Shown here: positions 1 to 7,872 of the stretch, one piece after another
Layout: each line of letters begins with the position of its first letter
How positions within the stretch are numbered: the first letter of the stretch is position 1
NCBI RefSeq assembly: GCF_001730295.1
Contig: NZ_MIKA01000009.1
Span: forward strand, 1 to 64,000
DNA length: 64,000 bases
Reading direction: 5' to 3'
Source: Enterococcus plantarum
Lineage (GTDB): Bacteria; Bacillota; Bacilli; Lactobacillales; Enterococcaceae
Position numbers and translations under genes: made by a program
The notes under the pieces: model-generated
Database searches by the model: none
Told to the model about the DNA's origin: nothing
Seen by the model: the letters and a program-made list of their open reading frames with translations, nothing else

Positions 1-1
1 T

Positions 2-199
2 ACTACCTTTAAAAAAGTTCAAACGGGCATTAAAAATGCGTTGAATTTGCCTTATTCCAACGGACCATTAGAATGCTTGAATAACCATATAAAAGTATTA
101 AAGAGAAACGCCTATGGCTTCCGTAACTTCTATAATTTTAAATTGAGAATTACTTTATGCTTTGGCACTGTTCTTTTTCAATCAAATAGAAAAACCTAG
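2..199 (+). CDS. ISL3-family transposase, C-terminal fragment (cut by window edge)
   Basis: The frame is open from the window's first bases to TAG at 197-199, giving about 65 residues. It contains YSNGPLECLNNHIKVLKR and AYGFRNFYNFKLRI, the conserved C-terminal block of ISL3-family (DDE) transposases. The Glu in this block is expected to be the last catalytic acidic residue; the usual text is YSNGPLEGxN, and here a Cys follows Glu-Leu-style. The N-terminus is outside the window, so whether the gene is intact is unknown. Confidence 0.8.
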   Translation, partial: TTFKKVQTGIKNALNLPYSNGPLECLNNHIKVLKRNAYGFRNFYNFKLRITLCFGTVLFQSNRKT

Positions 200-216
200 A
201 GGAATTCCCCTCTAGG
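195..216 (+). terminator. Hairpin at transposase stop codon
   Basis: A perfect 8-bp inverted repeat, CCTAGAGG / CCTCTAGG with a 6-nt loop, contains the transposase stop codon. No long U-tract follows, so it may be a weak terminator or an element-internal structure. Confidence 0.4.
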
Positions 217-301
217 CTTCATTAGTGATTTAATTCTTTGGATTTCTTCACCAACATTAGTTGACAAAGAGCCACATTTTATTGAGTGACCTTTTCTACT
301 T

Positions 302-754
302 TTAGTTCTCTGTTTTTTGACTCTCATTTGCATGAGGCTTAAAACCAACATAGGATTTATTGCCACTTAAATTAAGTACAAACAATACAATAACGAGTGA
401 CAAAATCGATACAGATAATAATAAAGTTTGAACTGCATCGCCATGTAATACCATTAACTGTCTTAAAATGGCCGTAATACAAATTAAAATCAAATATCTG
501 ATCGGAATATGATGTCCTTCTTGAATATAGCGGATCACCATCATAATAAACTCAAATAACATGAAAAATGCCACAACTTCTTGCATCACGATCGATAAGT
601 TTTTAGGTGTCATAGGTTTGTTGATAAATGTTCCAATATCAATCAATTGACGAATCATGAAAATCAAAATAAGTAGGGCAAGTACTCCTAGAACAACATC
701 CAATACCCAATTGACATATTTCTTCATGATTCCAAATCTCTGTTCTTCTTTCAT
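302..754 (-). CDS. psiE: PsiE-family phosphate-starvation-inducible membrane protein
   Basis: The 150-residue protein has four hydrophobic segments (roughly residues 12-32, 55-75, 83-102 and 108-128) and the PsiE-type central text GHHIPIRYLILI and TAILRQLMVLHG. PsiE is a phosphate-starvation-induced membrane protein in enterics, and its molecular role is unknown. A second in-frame ATG at codon 10 (MKKYVNW) could be the true start, since the first nine residues are polar and add nothing to the fold. It is monocistronic, with a good promoter about 60 bp upstream (811-839). Confidence 0.8.
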   Translation of the reverse strand: MKEEQRFGIMKKYVNWVLDVVLGVLALLILIFMIRQLIDIGTFINKPMTPKNLSIVMQEVVAFFMLFEFIMMVIRYIQEGHHIPIRYLILICITAILRQLMVLHGDAVQTLLLSVSILSLVIVLFVLNLSGNKSYVGFKPHANESQKTEN

Positions 755-810
755 TTTTTTCCTCCTAAATTTAAAAGCGTACCAAGCCAGACTTGCTCCG
801 ACTGAAAAGT

Positions 811-839
811 AGTAAAATCAGAATGTAGTACTTTGTCAA
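811..839 (-). promoter_or_regulatory. Predicted promoter of psiE
   Basis: On the minus strand TTGACA (834-839) is followed after 17 bp by TTTACT (811-816). The -35 is a perfect consensus. Confidence 0.6.
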
Positions 840-1256
840 ATTTTATCTTTTTCCCGAAACGCGCTAGCCTATAAGGTTAAACAATATAATGCAGTTGCAT
901 CACTCTCTTTAAAGATTCCTACAACTATTTGATTATAAGAATAATATAACATTTTTTCTCGATGATGTAAAAATCTAAATCTGGAATAAACGCACGCATA
1001 TCAGTTACTTAGCCTCTTTTTCCGCAAAAATCATAGTAAAAAGTCTAGATGAAAAATGAAACTATAGTTGCAATAGTTTGATCATGATTCTTTTACTATC
1101 TTGTCTCACACTCTAAAAAAGAGGCTTAGACAGAAGCGTTTAATCCCGAGAAATAAGAAGGGATTGCTTCTGTTCCCACCGTTTATTCGCATTTAGGGTG
1201 CACATCAAAATGATGTTTACTTTTGTCCCGAACCCTTTTTTATTTATTCTGTTATA
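840..1256. other. Intergenic stretch with an EFAR-like repeat
   Basis: No coding potential is seen. The first part is AT-rich without recognisable structure. From about 1107 to 1245 there is a palindromic repeat (GAAGCgtttaatccc...gggattGCTTC, then ACCGTTTATTCGCATTT and TTTTGTCCC) that recurs, diverged and inverted, at 43700-43812 and in part at 12372-12420. Its 3' end lies at the end of the CPBP gene and may also serve as its terminator. Confidence 0.5.
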
Positions 1257-1925
1257 CTAAATCAACCCAAAAGCCATCGCGATTGCGGCAAGTATGTTAT
1301 TTAAAAAGTGGATAGATATACTGATCTCTAAACGTTGTGTTTTGTAATAAGCCACAGAAAGAATCAAACCTACCAAACCGTACAATAAAAAACTAATCAA
1401 ATTCGTAGGACCATGCATTAAACCGAACAAAATAGAACTCACTGCAATACCAAGTATTGGAAATTTCCCTAACCAAAACCCAATAATTCCACCTCTAAAA
1501 ACAATTTCTTCCATAATAGGTGCTGAGATTCCAATCAATAATATAATCAATAAAGGATTTTCTCCTGAAAACATAGTCTGAATCGCTGCATCATTTGCTG
1601 TTGATTCTGTTCCCTGAGTATTTAATAAAAAGGTTCCTCCAATAGCGATTACTCGAGCTAAAATAAAACCACCTAAAATAATTCCAACATTTCTCTTAGT
1701 GAAAAAATCCAATTTCAAGTTAAAAAAAACCAGTTTCTTTCCTAAAAATATCAACACCCAGATATTGCCAATAACTATAATTATCAGCATAATCGATGCA
1801 ACCAAAGACAAATTTGTCTCTCCCATTCCTTGAGAAAATTCTTTGGCTATACCAAATGCCATCATACTAATTTGACTTACTAGAAATAAACCAACTAAAA
1901 TAAAAAAATTTTTTACATACACCAT
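1257..1925 (-). CDS. CPBP-family intramembrane metalloprotease (Abi/CAAX-like)
   Basis: The 222-residue, highly hydrophobic protein carries the CPBP signature motifs. These are EExxxR at Glu139-Glu140-Arg144 (MEEIVFRG), FxxxH at His171 (FGLMHG), and HxxxN near His206-Asn210 (HFLNN). Members are membrane-embedded glutamate-type proteases; in lactic acid bacteria many sit near bacteriocin loci and give self-immunity, while others have housekeeping roles. No bacteriocin gene is adjacent here, so its substrate is unknown. The start ATG has AAGGAGAG upstream. Confidence 0.85.
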   Translation of the reverse strand: MVYVKNFFILVGLFLVSQISMMAFGIAKEFSQGMGETNLSLVASIMLIIIVIGNIWVLIFLGKKLVFFNLKLDFFTKRNVGIILGGFILARVIAIGGTFLLNTQGTESTANDAAIQTMFSGENPLLIILLIGISAPIMEEIVFRGGIIGFWLGKFPILGIAVSSILFGLMHGPTNLISFLLYGLVGLILSVAYYKTQRLEISISIHFLNNILAAIAMAFGLI

Positions 1926-2025
1926 CGCATTACTCTCCTTTTATAAAAACCTTCTTTATACCACTTTTATCTTACCAGACTACAGTTACAGAGTAAAACG
2001 AGCTTGGATGTAATAGTTAATTCAG

Positions 2026-2748
2026 TTATTTAGCGACTCGCTTACCGTCTTTGTAAGCATAAACTCGACCTAATGAGTCTTTTGCTACATATTGATAGTT
2101 CTTCTGTCCACTAAAGTTTCGTGGAGCTGGTGAGCCTTTTGGTACAAGTACGACTTTGTAGGCTTCAAGGCGCTTTGCAACACCCGCTGTCCCTGCTTTA
2201 TGTGCTGTTGATTTACTGTCTTCCGTTTTTATTTTAGCTCTTGACCAACCTAACCAACCATAATCTTGTGCGTGAACACAATAATACATATCGTATTGTT
2301 GCGCCATGCTACCTTTCAAGGTAAACTCTACTGCTTCTACTCGCAATGCACCTCCTGCAGTCCCACCACGGCCTGTTTGGTAGTAAATCGTTGTATTACG
2401 GCCTTTGATAGTACGTTTAGAAATACCTGCACTCTTCTCTTTTGCCGTCAATTTTTCAGATAACCAACCAATATTTTCAATATGTGTATTGATCATGATG
2501 TCACTTGTTCCTCGAATGAACATCGCTTCCATTCTTTTAGATTCTCGAGTAGAACCACTTCCTGTTCCATATGGCCCCATCTCACTTATTGTTCTCAAAC
2601 GTTTATCTCTACTAAAACCAGTATCACCATAATCTTGAACATGCGAACCAAATCTTAGATCATTGATTGAGGCTGCTTCTGTTTTCACCCCAAATGAAAA
2701 TAAAACACCCAAAATAAGAACAACTACCACAAACATCTTCTTTTTCAC
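2026..2748 (-). CDS. Secreted ChW-repeat (clostridial hydrophobic W) protein
   Basis: The 240-residue protein starts with a signal peptide (GTG start; KKKMFVVVVLILGVLFSFG, cleavage near TEAAS). Three ChW-like units follow: SHVQDYGDTGF...SKRMEAM, HIENIGWLSE...ALRVEAVEF and VHAQDYGWLGW...AKRLEAYKV. The hallmark GW, AGTxG and RLEA positions are clearest in the third. A short tail ends YVAKDSLGRVYAYKDGKRVAK. ChW repeats are found in extracellular and surface proteins of Firmicutes and probably mediate binding to wall or host ligands. No catalytic domain is visible. An internal ATG at codon 5 is the alternative start. Confidence 0.75.
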   Translation of the reverse strand: MKKKMFVVVVLILGVLFSFGVKTEAASINDLRFGSHVQDYGDTGFSRDKRLRTISEMGPYGTGSGSTRESKRMEAMFIRGTSDIMINTHIENIGWLSEKLTAKEKSAGISKRTIKGRNTTIYYQTGRGGTAGGALRVEAVEFTLKGSMAQQYDMYYCVHAQDYGWLGWSRAKIKTEDSKSTAHKAGTAGVAKRLEAYKVVLVPKGSPAPRNFSGQKNYQYVAKDSLGRVYAYKDGKRVAK

Positions 2749-2860
2749 TTAAAAACCTGCTTTCTATTTATTATTTTTGGATTAATCAAAATAATTATAG
2801 CATTTAGTAGAATAAAAATGTAAAAAATAATTAAAATAATAAATCATAACTTTCTATTAA

Positions 2861-2892
2861 AAAAAAATGCCCCTTTCATACGAAAGGAACAC
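2861..2892 (-). terminator. Terminator of the infC-rpmI-rplT operon
   Basis: On the minus strand, just after rplT, a stem TTCCTTTC / GAAAGGgg is followed by an uninterrupted run of Ts. Confidence 0.7.
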
Positions 2893-2905
2893 TTTTATTC
2901 AGTCA

Positions 2906-3265
2906 TTATTTAGCTAAAGCACCTTTAGCTTGTTCAGCTAATGCTGTAAATGCTGCTGCATCATTCACTGCTAATTCAGCTAACATTTTGCGGTTGATAT
3001 CAATCTCTGCCAATTTCAAACCGTGCATTAATTTAGAATAGCTCAAGCCATTCATACGAGCCGCTGCATTGATACGAGCGATCCATAATTTACGGAAATC
3101 ACGTTTCTTTTGACGACGATCTCTGTATGCATAACTATAAGATTTCATTACTTGTTCTTTTGCTGTTCTAAATAAAGTATGTTTTGATCCGTAATAGCCT
3201 TTCGCTAACTTAAGGATCTTTTTACGACGTTTACGGCTTACTACGCCACCTTTAACACGTGCCAT
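2906..3265 (-). CDS. rplT: 50S ribosomal protein L20
   Basis: The 119-residue, very basic protein starts [20 protein letters not shown] and carries [16 protein letters not shown] and [12 protein letters not shown], as L20 does. L20 binds 23S rRNA early in 50S assembly and in many Firmicutes also represses its own operon. It is the last gene of infC-rpmI-rplT, preceded by AGGAGG and a 220-nt spacer with structure. Confidence 0.98.
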   Translation of the reverse strand: MARVKGGVVSRKRRKKILKLAKGYYGSKHTLFRTAKEQVMKSYSYAYRDRRQKKRDFRKLWIARINAAARMNGLSYSKLMHGLKLAEIDINRKMLAELAVNDAAAFTALAEQAKGALAK

Positions 3266-3487
3266 GGTTAATTCCTCCTAAATATCTGTTATCTCTATGA
3301 GTTATTTTAATTGCTAAGTTGTTGCATGAATTATTTCAACTTTCTCAAATTCAGCAAGCTTTTTCACTAATCTAGCTTCGTGGACTAGGCCTCTCGATAA
3401 ATAGATAAATTCTTTTTAAAGATAGAAAGAATCTTTAAAAAAATTTCCTAATTTACTCGATGCCTGATTGAGTCCCCTACGCTTTTT
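3266..3487 (-). other. Structured rpmI-rplT spacer
   Basis: This spacer is unusually long for a ribosomal operon. On the minus strand it contains a weak hairpin around a T-run (TTTTTTTAAAGATTC...CTTTAAAAAG) and CTAGTCCACGAAGCTAG. It may hold a partial terminator, a processing site or an L20-binding structure; no ORF is seen. Confidence 0.35.
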
Positions 3488-3688
3488 TTACTTCATTCTT
3501 GCTAATTGTTGACGAATACGTTTGAAATCGCCTGATGAAACCATTCCTGCTTTACGCAATTGACGACGTTGTTTTTTTGTTTTACCGTGGAAACGGTGAC
3601 TTGTAAACGCACGGAATCTTTTTAACCCGCCGTTACCAGTACGTTTGAAACGTTTTGCTGATCCGCGGTGTGTTTTTTGTTTTGGCAT
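3488..3688 (-). CDS. rpmI: 50S ribosomal protein L35
   Basis: From the ATG at 3686-3688 the product is 66 residues, [18 protein letters not shown]..., the normal L35 length and sequence ([24 protein letters not shown]). A longer in-frame start 14 codons upstream is rejected because AGGAGG sits just before the ATG at 3688. Second gene of the infC operon. Confidence 0.97.
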   Translation of the reverse strand: MPKQKTHRGSAKRFKRTGNGGLKRFRAFTSHRFHGKTKKQRRQLRKAGMVSSGDFKRIRQQLARMK

Positions 3689-3799
3689 GACTAATTTTCC
3701 TCCTACATTTTCATTTCGCATACAGTTCAACTAAATTAGTTGAAAAAGTTGAACTAGCATCCTAAAAAAATTTGATTAACTAGTTATCAGCTTATTAGC

Positions 3800-4321
3800 T
3801 TAATTTTCATTCTTCGGTGCCAGCGTTAGGAACATGCTGCGTCCGTCCATTTTCGCTTTTTGTTCCACTGTAGCAATGTCTGCAGTTTCTTCCGCTAAGC
3901 GATCAAGAACTTTCTGACCAATTTCTTTGTGGGTAATGGCACGGCCTTTGAAACGGATCGACGCTTTTACTTTGTCGCCTTTTTCTAAGAATTTACGTGC
4001 ATTACGAAGTTTTGTATTGAAGTCATTTACGTCAATTGTTGGACTTAAACGAACTTCTTTTACGTTGATCACTTTTTGTTTCTTACGAGCTTCACGCTCT
4101 TTCTTTTGCGTTTCGAAACGGAATTTACCGTAATCCATAATTCGCGCAACAGGCGGTTTTGCAGTAGGTGCTACTAGAACTAAATCTAGATTAGCTGTTT
4201 CAGCAATTTGTAATGCTTCCACTTTTGTTTTTACCCCTAATTGTTCGCCATCTTGTCCGATCAAACGTAACTCGCGTGCACGAATGCCGTCGTTCACCAT
4301 CATATCCTTTGCTATGGTCAT
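3800..4321 (-). CDS. infC: Translation initiation factor IF-3
   Basis: The 173-residue reading from ATG at 4321 gives [21 protein letters not shown] with both IF-3 domains. These are the N-domain ([14 protein letters not shown]...) and the C-domain ([21 protein letters not shown]...). IF-3 binds the 30S subunit and checks start codons. GGAGG lies only 3 nt before the ATG but 9 nt before an ATA codon at 4313-4315. That codon aligns with the AUU start of B. subtilis infC (ISKD... against IAKD...), so the true start may be the rare AUA. First gene of the operon. Confidence 0.97.
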   Translation of the reverse strand: MTIAKDMMVNDGIRARELRLIGQDGEQLGVKTKVEALQIAETANLDLVLVAPTAKPPVARIMDYGKFRFETQKKEREARKKQKVINVKEVRLSPTIDVNDFNTKLRNARKFLEKGDKVKASIRFKGRAITHKEIGQKVLDRLAEETADIATVEQKAKMDGRSMFLTLAPKNEN

Positions 4322-4528
4322 TCACCTCCAAGTTTATTAAGAGAAAATCAATACTGAAACTCTTTTTCCAAGAGTCTGTTATTCTAAAAAATACAATAAA
4401 AAACAGGCTCTGTATACAGATCCCGCGATTTTCGGATTTATATCGATTGATATAAACAATCCTATATCCAGCCCAGTGACACTGTCAGCTAAGGCGAGAA
4501 GCGGGTGCTTCTGCTTTCATTTCTCAAC
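4322..4528 (-). promoter_or_regulatory. infC operon leader (putative ribosomal-protein leader)
   Basis: About 200 nt separate the promoter from infC. The leader starts with a GAAGC...GCTTC stem (AGCAGAAGCACCCGCTTCTC), then GCTGACAGTGTCA and several further inverted repeats such as TATATCAATCGATATA and AACAGACTCTTGGAAAAAGAG. The infC operon leaders of Firmicutes are bound by L20 and attenuated. Membership of a named Rfam leader family was not tested. Confidence 0.5.
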
Positions 4529-4534
4529 TCTAAT

Positions 4535-4563
4535 AGTATACGATATTTTCAAAACCTTGTCAA
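4535..4563 (-). promoter_or_regulatory. Promoter of infC-rpmI-rplT
   Basis: A perfect -35 TTGACA (4558-4563) is 17 bp from TATACT (4535-4540) on the minus strand, as expected of a strong housekeeping promoter. Confidence 0.8.
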
Positions 4564-4575
4564 TGCTTTTTTCTA

Positions 4576-4623
4576 ATTAAGACAGAAACCTTTGAGGATC
4601 GAAAAGTAGACTTCTGTCTTAAT
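4576..4623. terminator. Terminator hairpin after the HAD gene
   Basis: The inverted repeat ATTAAGACAGAA / TTCTGTCTTAAT is perfect over 12 bp and lies between the infC promoter and the end of the HAD phosphatase gene. Confidence 0.6.
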
Positions 4624-4633
4624 CTTTTACACT

Positions 4634-5434
4634 CTAATTTCCAAGTAATTCTTCTATTTTAGTCAATACACCATTTTCGTCATTGGATAAAATGATTTCT
4701 TTAGCGACAGCTTTGACTTTTGGTTGTCCATTACTCATCGCATAGCTAAATCCGGCATGCTTCAACATTTCCAGATCATTACCGCTATCGCCAAAAGCGG
4801 CAACTTCGTGATTTTTTATGCCCCAAACTTCTTGTAGCTTCATCAACCCATGTGCTTTATGGATGCCCGGAATGATCAAATCGACATCACCATGCCCGCT
4901 AGAAATAGGAATCACTTTCTCTCCTAATGTATCATGTAACTGTTCAAGAACTTCTGATACTTGTTCTACAGGAAAACTCAAAGCGAATTTAAACAAAGTG
5001 TCCTCTTTTACCTCAAATAGATTAGGCACTTTTTTTAAGCGATGATAGTATTTCCGACCATGTTCAATAAAGGACTCAGGTTCATTTTCAGCAACATAAG
5101 CGCTGTTTTTTCCACAAAGAATCGTATGCCCTTCTGTGAACGCCGCTAAAATAGTCAGCACGTCATGAACTAGCTCTGGATCGATTTCACCCGTGAATAG
5201 TTCTGCACCCTCACTAATAACATATGCGCCATTTTCAGCTACAAACGCCAATTCGTTCTCTACTTCTGGAAAAAATGATTTTAGTTGATAGTATTGATTG
5301 CCACTAGCTATCACAAAACGAACCTTTTGTTGTTTCATTCTTTGATATAATTGACTAAATTTTTCTCGGTCGTACTCTTGTTGACTATTCAAAAACGTTC
5401 CATCCATGTCTACTGCAATCATTTTCACTGTCAT
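4634..5434 (-). CDS. Cof-type HAD-IIB hydrolase
   Basis: The 266-residue protein has HAD motif I (VDMDGTFLNS), a motif II Ser/Thr (VIASGN), the cap domain of the Cof subfamily, and the GDSGNDLEML and GYAMSNGQ-type end motifs (FGDSGNDLEMLKHAG). These cytosolic enzymes dephosphorylate sugar phosphates, PLP or flavin nucleotides; the substrate cannot be read from sequence. It lies 14 bp downstream of a second Cof-type gene, so the two are probably one operon. Confidence 0.88.
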   Translation of the reverse strand: MTVKMIAVDMDGTFLNSQQEYDREKFSQLYQRMKQQKVRFVIASGNQYYQLKSFFPEVENELAFVAENGAYVISEGAELFTGEIDPELVHDVLTILAAFTEGHTILCGKNSAYVAENEPESFIEHGRKYYHRLKKVPNLFEVKEDTLFKFALSFPVEQVSEVLEQLHDTLGEKVIPISSGHGDVDLIIPGIHKAHGLMKLQEVWGIKNHEVAAFGDSGNDLEMLKHAGFSYAMSNGQPKVKAVAKEIILSNDENGVLTKIEELLGN

Positions 5435-5448
5435 TATTTTACTTCCTT

Positions 5449-6252
5449 TCAGTCTAATAATTTAAACTGTTTTAATCCCAAACGAATACCATCCTTTATA
5501 TGAGACTTGGTAATGTAATCAGCGTGACTTTTTACATGTGCCGAAGCATTATCCATCGCAATGGCCGTATCCACGGCTTCAAACATCCCTATATCATTAT
5601 TTCCATCTCCAAATGCATAGGTTGGGACACCGTCTAAATCCAATGTTTTGATCACTTCTTTGATACCAGCTTTTTTTGACTGCCCTTTTAACACGACCGC
5701 CAAGGAATAAGGACTATCTCTGAAAAAGGTGAATATATCGGAGAATTTTTCTTGATATAATACATCTTTGGCGACTTCCTCTGAAAAAAGATAAAGCATA
5801 TAGATTTCATGTTCCTTATAAAAGTCTGGTGCAATCTGTGGTAATGGTGCATGATCTAATTGATATAATTTTTCCATACTTTCAGTCAAATAACGTGTAG
5901 CATATTCAGTTTCTGTATAACAGGCCAAGGAATGACCGAATGATTCAGAAAATCGCATTAATTCTTTAATCAGCTTCAAAGGTATTACATGTTTGGAGAC
6001 AACCTTATTTTCAACAACATTATACTGTCCGTTTAAGCTTACAAAAGAATCAATTGGTGTTCCTTTTGTGATTTGGTTGATTTCCTTTGGAGAACGACCG
6101 CTTGCAATCAAAGGCAAGATATCGTTTTTCTTTAATGTTAAGATAGCTTGGTGATTTTCTTTAGAAATTTTATAATCAGCATCCAGTAATGTTCCATCTA
6201 AATCAAAAAAAACAAGTGCTTTGTAGTGGTTCATAACTTCCCTCTTTTTCAT
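5449..6252 (-). CDS. Cof-type HAD-IIB hydrolase (second of tandem pair)
   Basis: The 267-residue protein has motif I VFFDLDGTLLDADYKIS, SGRSPKEI and the FGDGNNDIGMFEAVDTAIAMDNA motif region of Cof phosphatases. An internal ATG at codon 7 (MNHYKAL, start 6234) has GAGGGAAG close upstream and is an equally good start. It shares only family-level similarity with its downstream neighbour, so this is not a recent duplication. Substrate unknown. Confidence 0.87.
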   Translation of the reverse strand: MKKREVMNHYKALVFFDLDGTLLDADYKISKENHQAILTLKKNDILPLIASGRSPKEINQITKGTPIDSFVSLNGQYNVVENKVVSKHVIPLKLIKELMRFSESFGHSLACYTETEYATRYLTESMEKLYQLDHAPLPQIAPDFYKEHEIYMLYLFSEEVAKDVLYQEKFSDIFTFFRDSPYSLAVVLKGQSKKAGIKEVIKTLDLDGVPTYAFGDGNNDIGMFEAVDTAIAMDNASAHVKSHADYITKSHIKDGIRLGLKQFKLLD

Positions 6253-6296
6253 ATCTTTTCTTACTTAATATTGTACTATACTTTTTAGCCCATAGC

Positions 6297-6358
6297 GTAA
6301 AAAAACTTTATTCTATTTTGTTCAAACAAATGCTTGTCAAAACAAAGAGAATAAAGTT
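6297..6358. terminator. Long bidirectional hairpin downstream of the TldR guide RNA
   Basis: AACTTTATTCT...TTGTTT pairs with its near-complement ending AGAATAAAGTT, flanked by T-runs on both strands. It separates the HAD gene start from the TnpB-like locus and would end a transcript reading through the guide RNA. Confidence 0.65.
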
Positions 6359-6372
6359 CGAGTTTTTATTTT

Positions 6373-6500
6373 CCATACACTTATAATTAGTGAACTATTT
6401 CTATGAAGTTAGAAATTTCCTAGAAAAAGATAAATAATCGACTAAACGTTATATCTATCTTATATACCCTAGGCTAGCCCTGTAGTCCCTACAGTTTTTT
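6373..6500 (-). ncRNA. Candidate TldR guide RNA (omega-RNA-like scaffold plus guide)
   Basis: This follows the TnpB-like stop codon on the same strand, where omega-RNAs of TnpB elements lie. Visible parts in order are hairpin CTGTAG-GGA-CTACAG (6480-6494), GGGCTAGCCTAGG, a hairpin ATTTCTA/TAGAAAT (6397-6416), and AGTTCAC ending at 6390. I recall AGTTCAC as a common right-end sequence of IS605-type elements. The next 17 nt, TAATTATAAGTGTATGG (6389-6373), are the predicted guide. Exact ends are not determinable; the RNA may begin inside the upstream coding region. Confidence 0.65.
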
Positions 6501-6506
6501 ACTTTT

Positions 6507-7631
6507 TTAATAAGTCATTATTTCCTTTAATCCTTGCATCAACACTTGAATACTAGCAGCCGTCTCAGGATCATGCCGTCCTGTTTTCTCATTGATATCT
6601 TGCATAAATATCTGACTCACTGGATTATTATCTGAATGTTCCGAACATTTCCCGCATGCTGAAACTTTGATCATCCTTTTATTATACCATGTTGCTTTAT
6701 ATTCGAGTTTTGAGACAAATAACGCCCACGAAACATCTGAAAATCCACGTTGTAATTTAGAATTTCTGAAAAAATCTGCTTGCTGAATGTCTTCAATACA
6801 GATCAAATCATATTTCTTAACAATTTCTGTTGTAATTTTGTTCAGAAAATCGATTCGTTGATTCGTTAACTTTTCTCGCATTTTCGCTACTTTTAGCTTT
6901 TGCTTTTGATAATTTTTTTGCCGAGATAATTCTGTTCCTTTTAATTTAGCAATTTCTTTTCGCCGTTTTAGTTTTCTTTCTTCTCTAGTGATCCGCTGTT
7001 CAAATTCTTTCGTAAATTTATCATTATCGATACGTCTACCATTAGATAATACAGCAAATTCCGAAGCTCCTAATGTTATCCCGATTGCTGAATACGTCTT
7101 ATCAATTCTAGGAATCTCCTCTTCACAAAGAATAGAAACAAAATACTTATTGCTAGGGGTCAAAGAAATTGTTGCTGATTTTATTTTCCCTATTACTGGA
7201 CGATGCATTCTCATTTTAATCAACGACTTCAATTTAGGCACTTTCAAATATTTATCGTCAATAATTTTAATCGTTCCATTTTGATTGTTCGTTGTGTAAG
7301 ATCTGACAGCGTTCTTCTTTTGTTTTAGCTTAGGAAATCCCACTGATTTCTCTCTATGAAATTTTTTAAATGCTCGATCCAAGTAAACCTGCGCATTTGA
7401 TAATGCTAAACTATCCACTTCCCTTAAACAAGGATGCTCTTTTTTATAATGAGCAGGAGTGGGTAACTTTACTTTTAAATCAGGATTTTTCTTCAACTCC
7501 TTATAAAGCTGAATTCTTTCCTGTAATAAAAGATTATGCACAAGTCGAACACAAGAAAATGTTTTTTTGATGAATTCTTCTTGTAGTAACGTAGGGTAAA
7601 GTCTATATTTATACGCCTTTAATACCTTCAT
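6507..7631 (-). CDS. tldR: TnpB-like nuclease-dead protein (TldR), opp-associated
   Basis: The 374-residue protein keeps the TnpB start (KAYKYRLYPTLLQEEF) and the RuvC-like core. The RuvC-I GIDLG motif reads GITLG, with Thr186 in place of the catalytic Asp. The RuvC-II Glu280 (LICIED) is kept. The RuvC-III DRDxNAA motif reads HDPETAA (353-359) with the catalytic Asp lost. Only one degenerate CxxC (Cys326, Cys329) remains of the zinc finger. No TnpA gene is adjacent. Nuclease-dead TnpB homologues acting as RNA-guided repressors (TldRs) are known, including an Enterococcus clade next to oppF. The gene lies directly after oppF, separated by a terminator. RBS-like GGGTGG precedes ATG. Confidence 0.88.
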   Translation of the reverse strand: MKVLKAYKYRLYPTLLQEEFIKKTFSCVRLVHNLLLQERIQLYKELKKNPDLKVKLPTPAHYKKEHPCLREVDSLALSNAQVYLDRAFKKFHREKSVGFPKLKQKKNAVRSYTTNNQNGTIKIIDDKYLKVPKLKSLIKMRMHRPVIGKIKSATISLTPSNKYFVSILCEEEIPRIDKTYSAIGITLGASEFAVLSNGRRIDNDKFTKEFEQRITREERKLKRRKEIAKLKGTELSRQKNYQKQKLKVAKMREKLTNQRIDFLNKITTEIVKKYDLICIEDIQQADFFRNSKLQRGFSDVSWALFVSKLEYKATWYNKRMIKVSACGKCSEHSDNNPVSQIFMQDINEKTGRHDPETAASIQVLMQGLKEIMTY

Positions 7632-7820
7632 TAGAATACCACCCTACCAATAAAAGCTGAATGAGCTTGTTCACCTTCGACTGAAAAATAGGAAGCTAAG
7701 ATTGTGACACTTTTCGTCTCACTCTTAGGTTATTTTTTTTCGAGAAGCCAGCCCCTAAAGCTACTTTAAAATGATTGTGTCACAAAGAAAAATGATTCAT
7801 TCATCTTAGGTTTAAAAATT

Positions 7821-7853
7821 CTAGCTAAGAAAAAGAATTCTTTTCTTAGCTAG
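7821..7853 (-). terminator. Terminator of oppBCDF, upstream of tldR
   Basis: CTAGCTAAGAAAAG / CTTTTTCTTAGCTAG forms a long perfect hairpin followed by ATTTTT on the minus strand. It lies between oppF and tldR, so tldR depends on read-through or its own promoter within 7632-7820. No clear promoter consensus was seen there, although TTGTGACACAA and GTGTCACAA repeats are present. Confidence 0.8.
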
Positions 7854-7872
7854 TCTTTCTTGTTCAATACGA

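Larger units (their letters stand above)
1..273 (+). mobile_element. Right end of an ISL3-family insertion sequence (left part outside window)
   Basis: The element's transposase C-terminus is followed by a short tail ending in TTGACAAAGAGCC at 261-273. This is the reverse complement of GGCTCTTTGTCAA, which resembles the terminal inverted repeats of ISL3-family elements. The element boundary is therefore placed at 273. The rest of the element lies upstream of the window, so completeness and target duplication cannot be judged. Confidence 0.7.

Noticed and set aside
1257-1925. CPBP protease as immunity protein of the lanthipeptide
   Set aside because: It is 51 kb away from lanM, with no link other than family habit.
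6507-7631. Active IS200/IS605 transposon
   Set aside because: No TnpA gene is present and the TnpB-like protein lacks catalytic Asp residues; treated as a domesticated gene.
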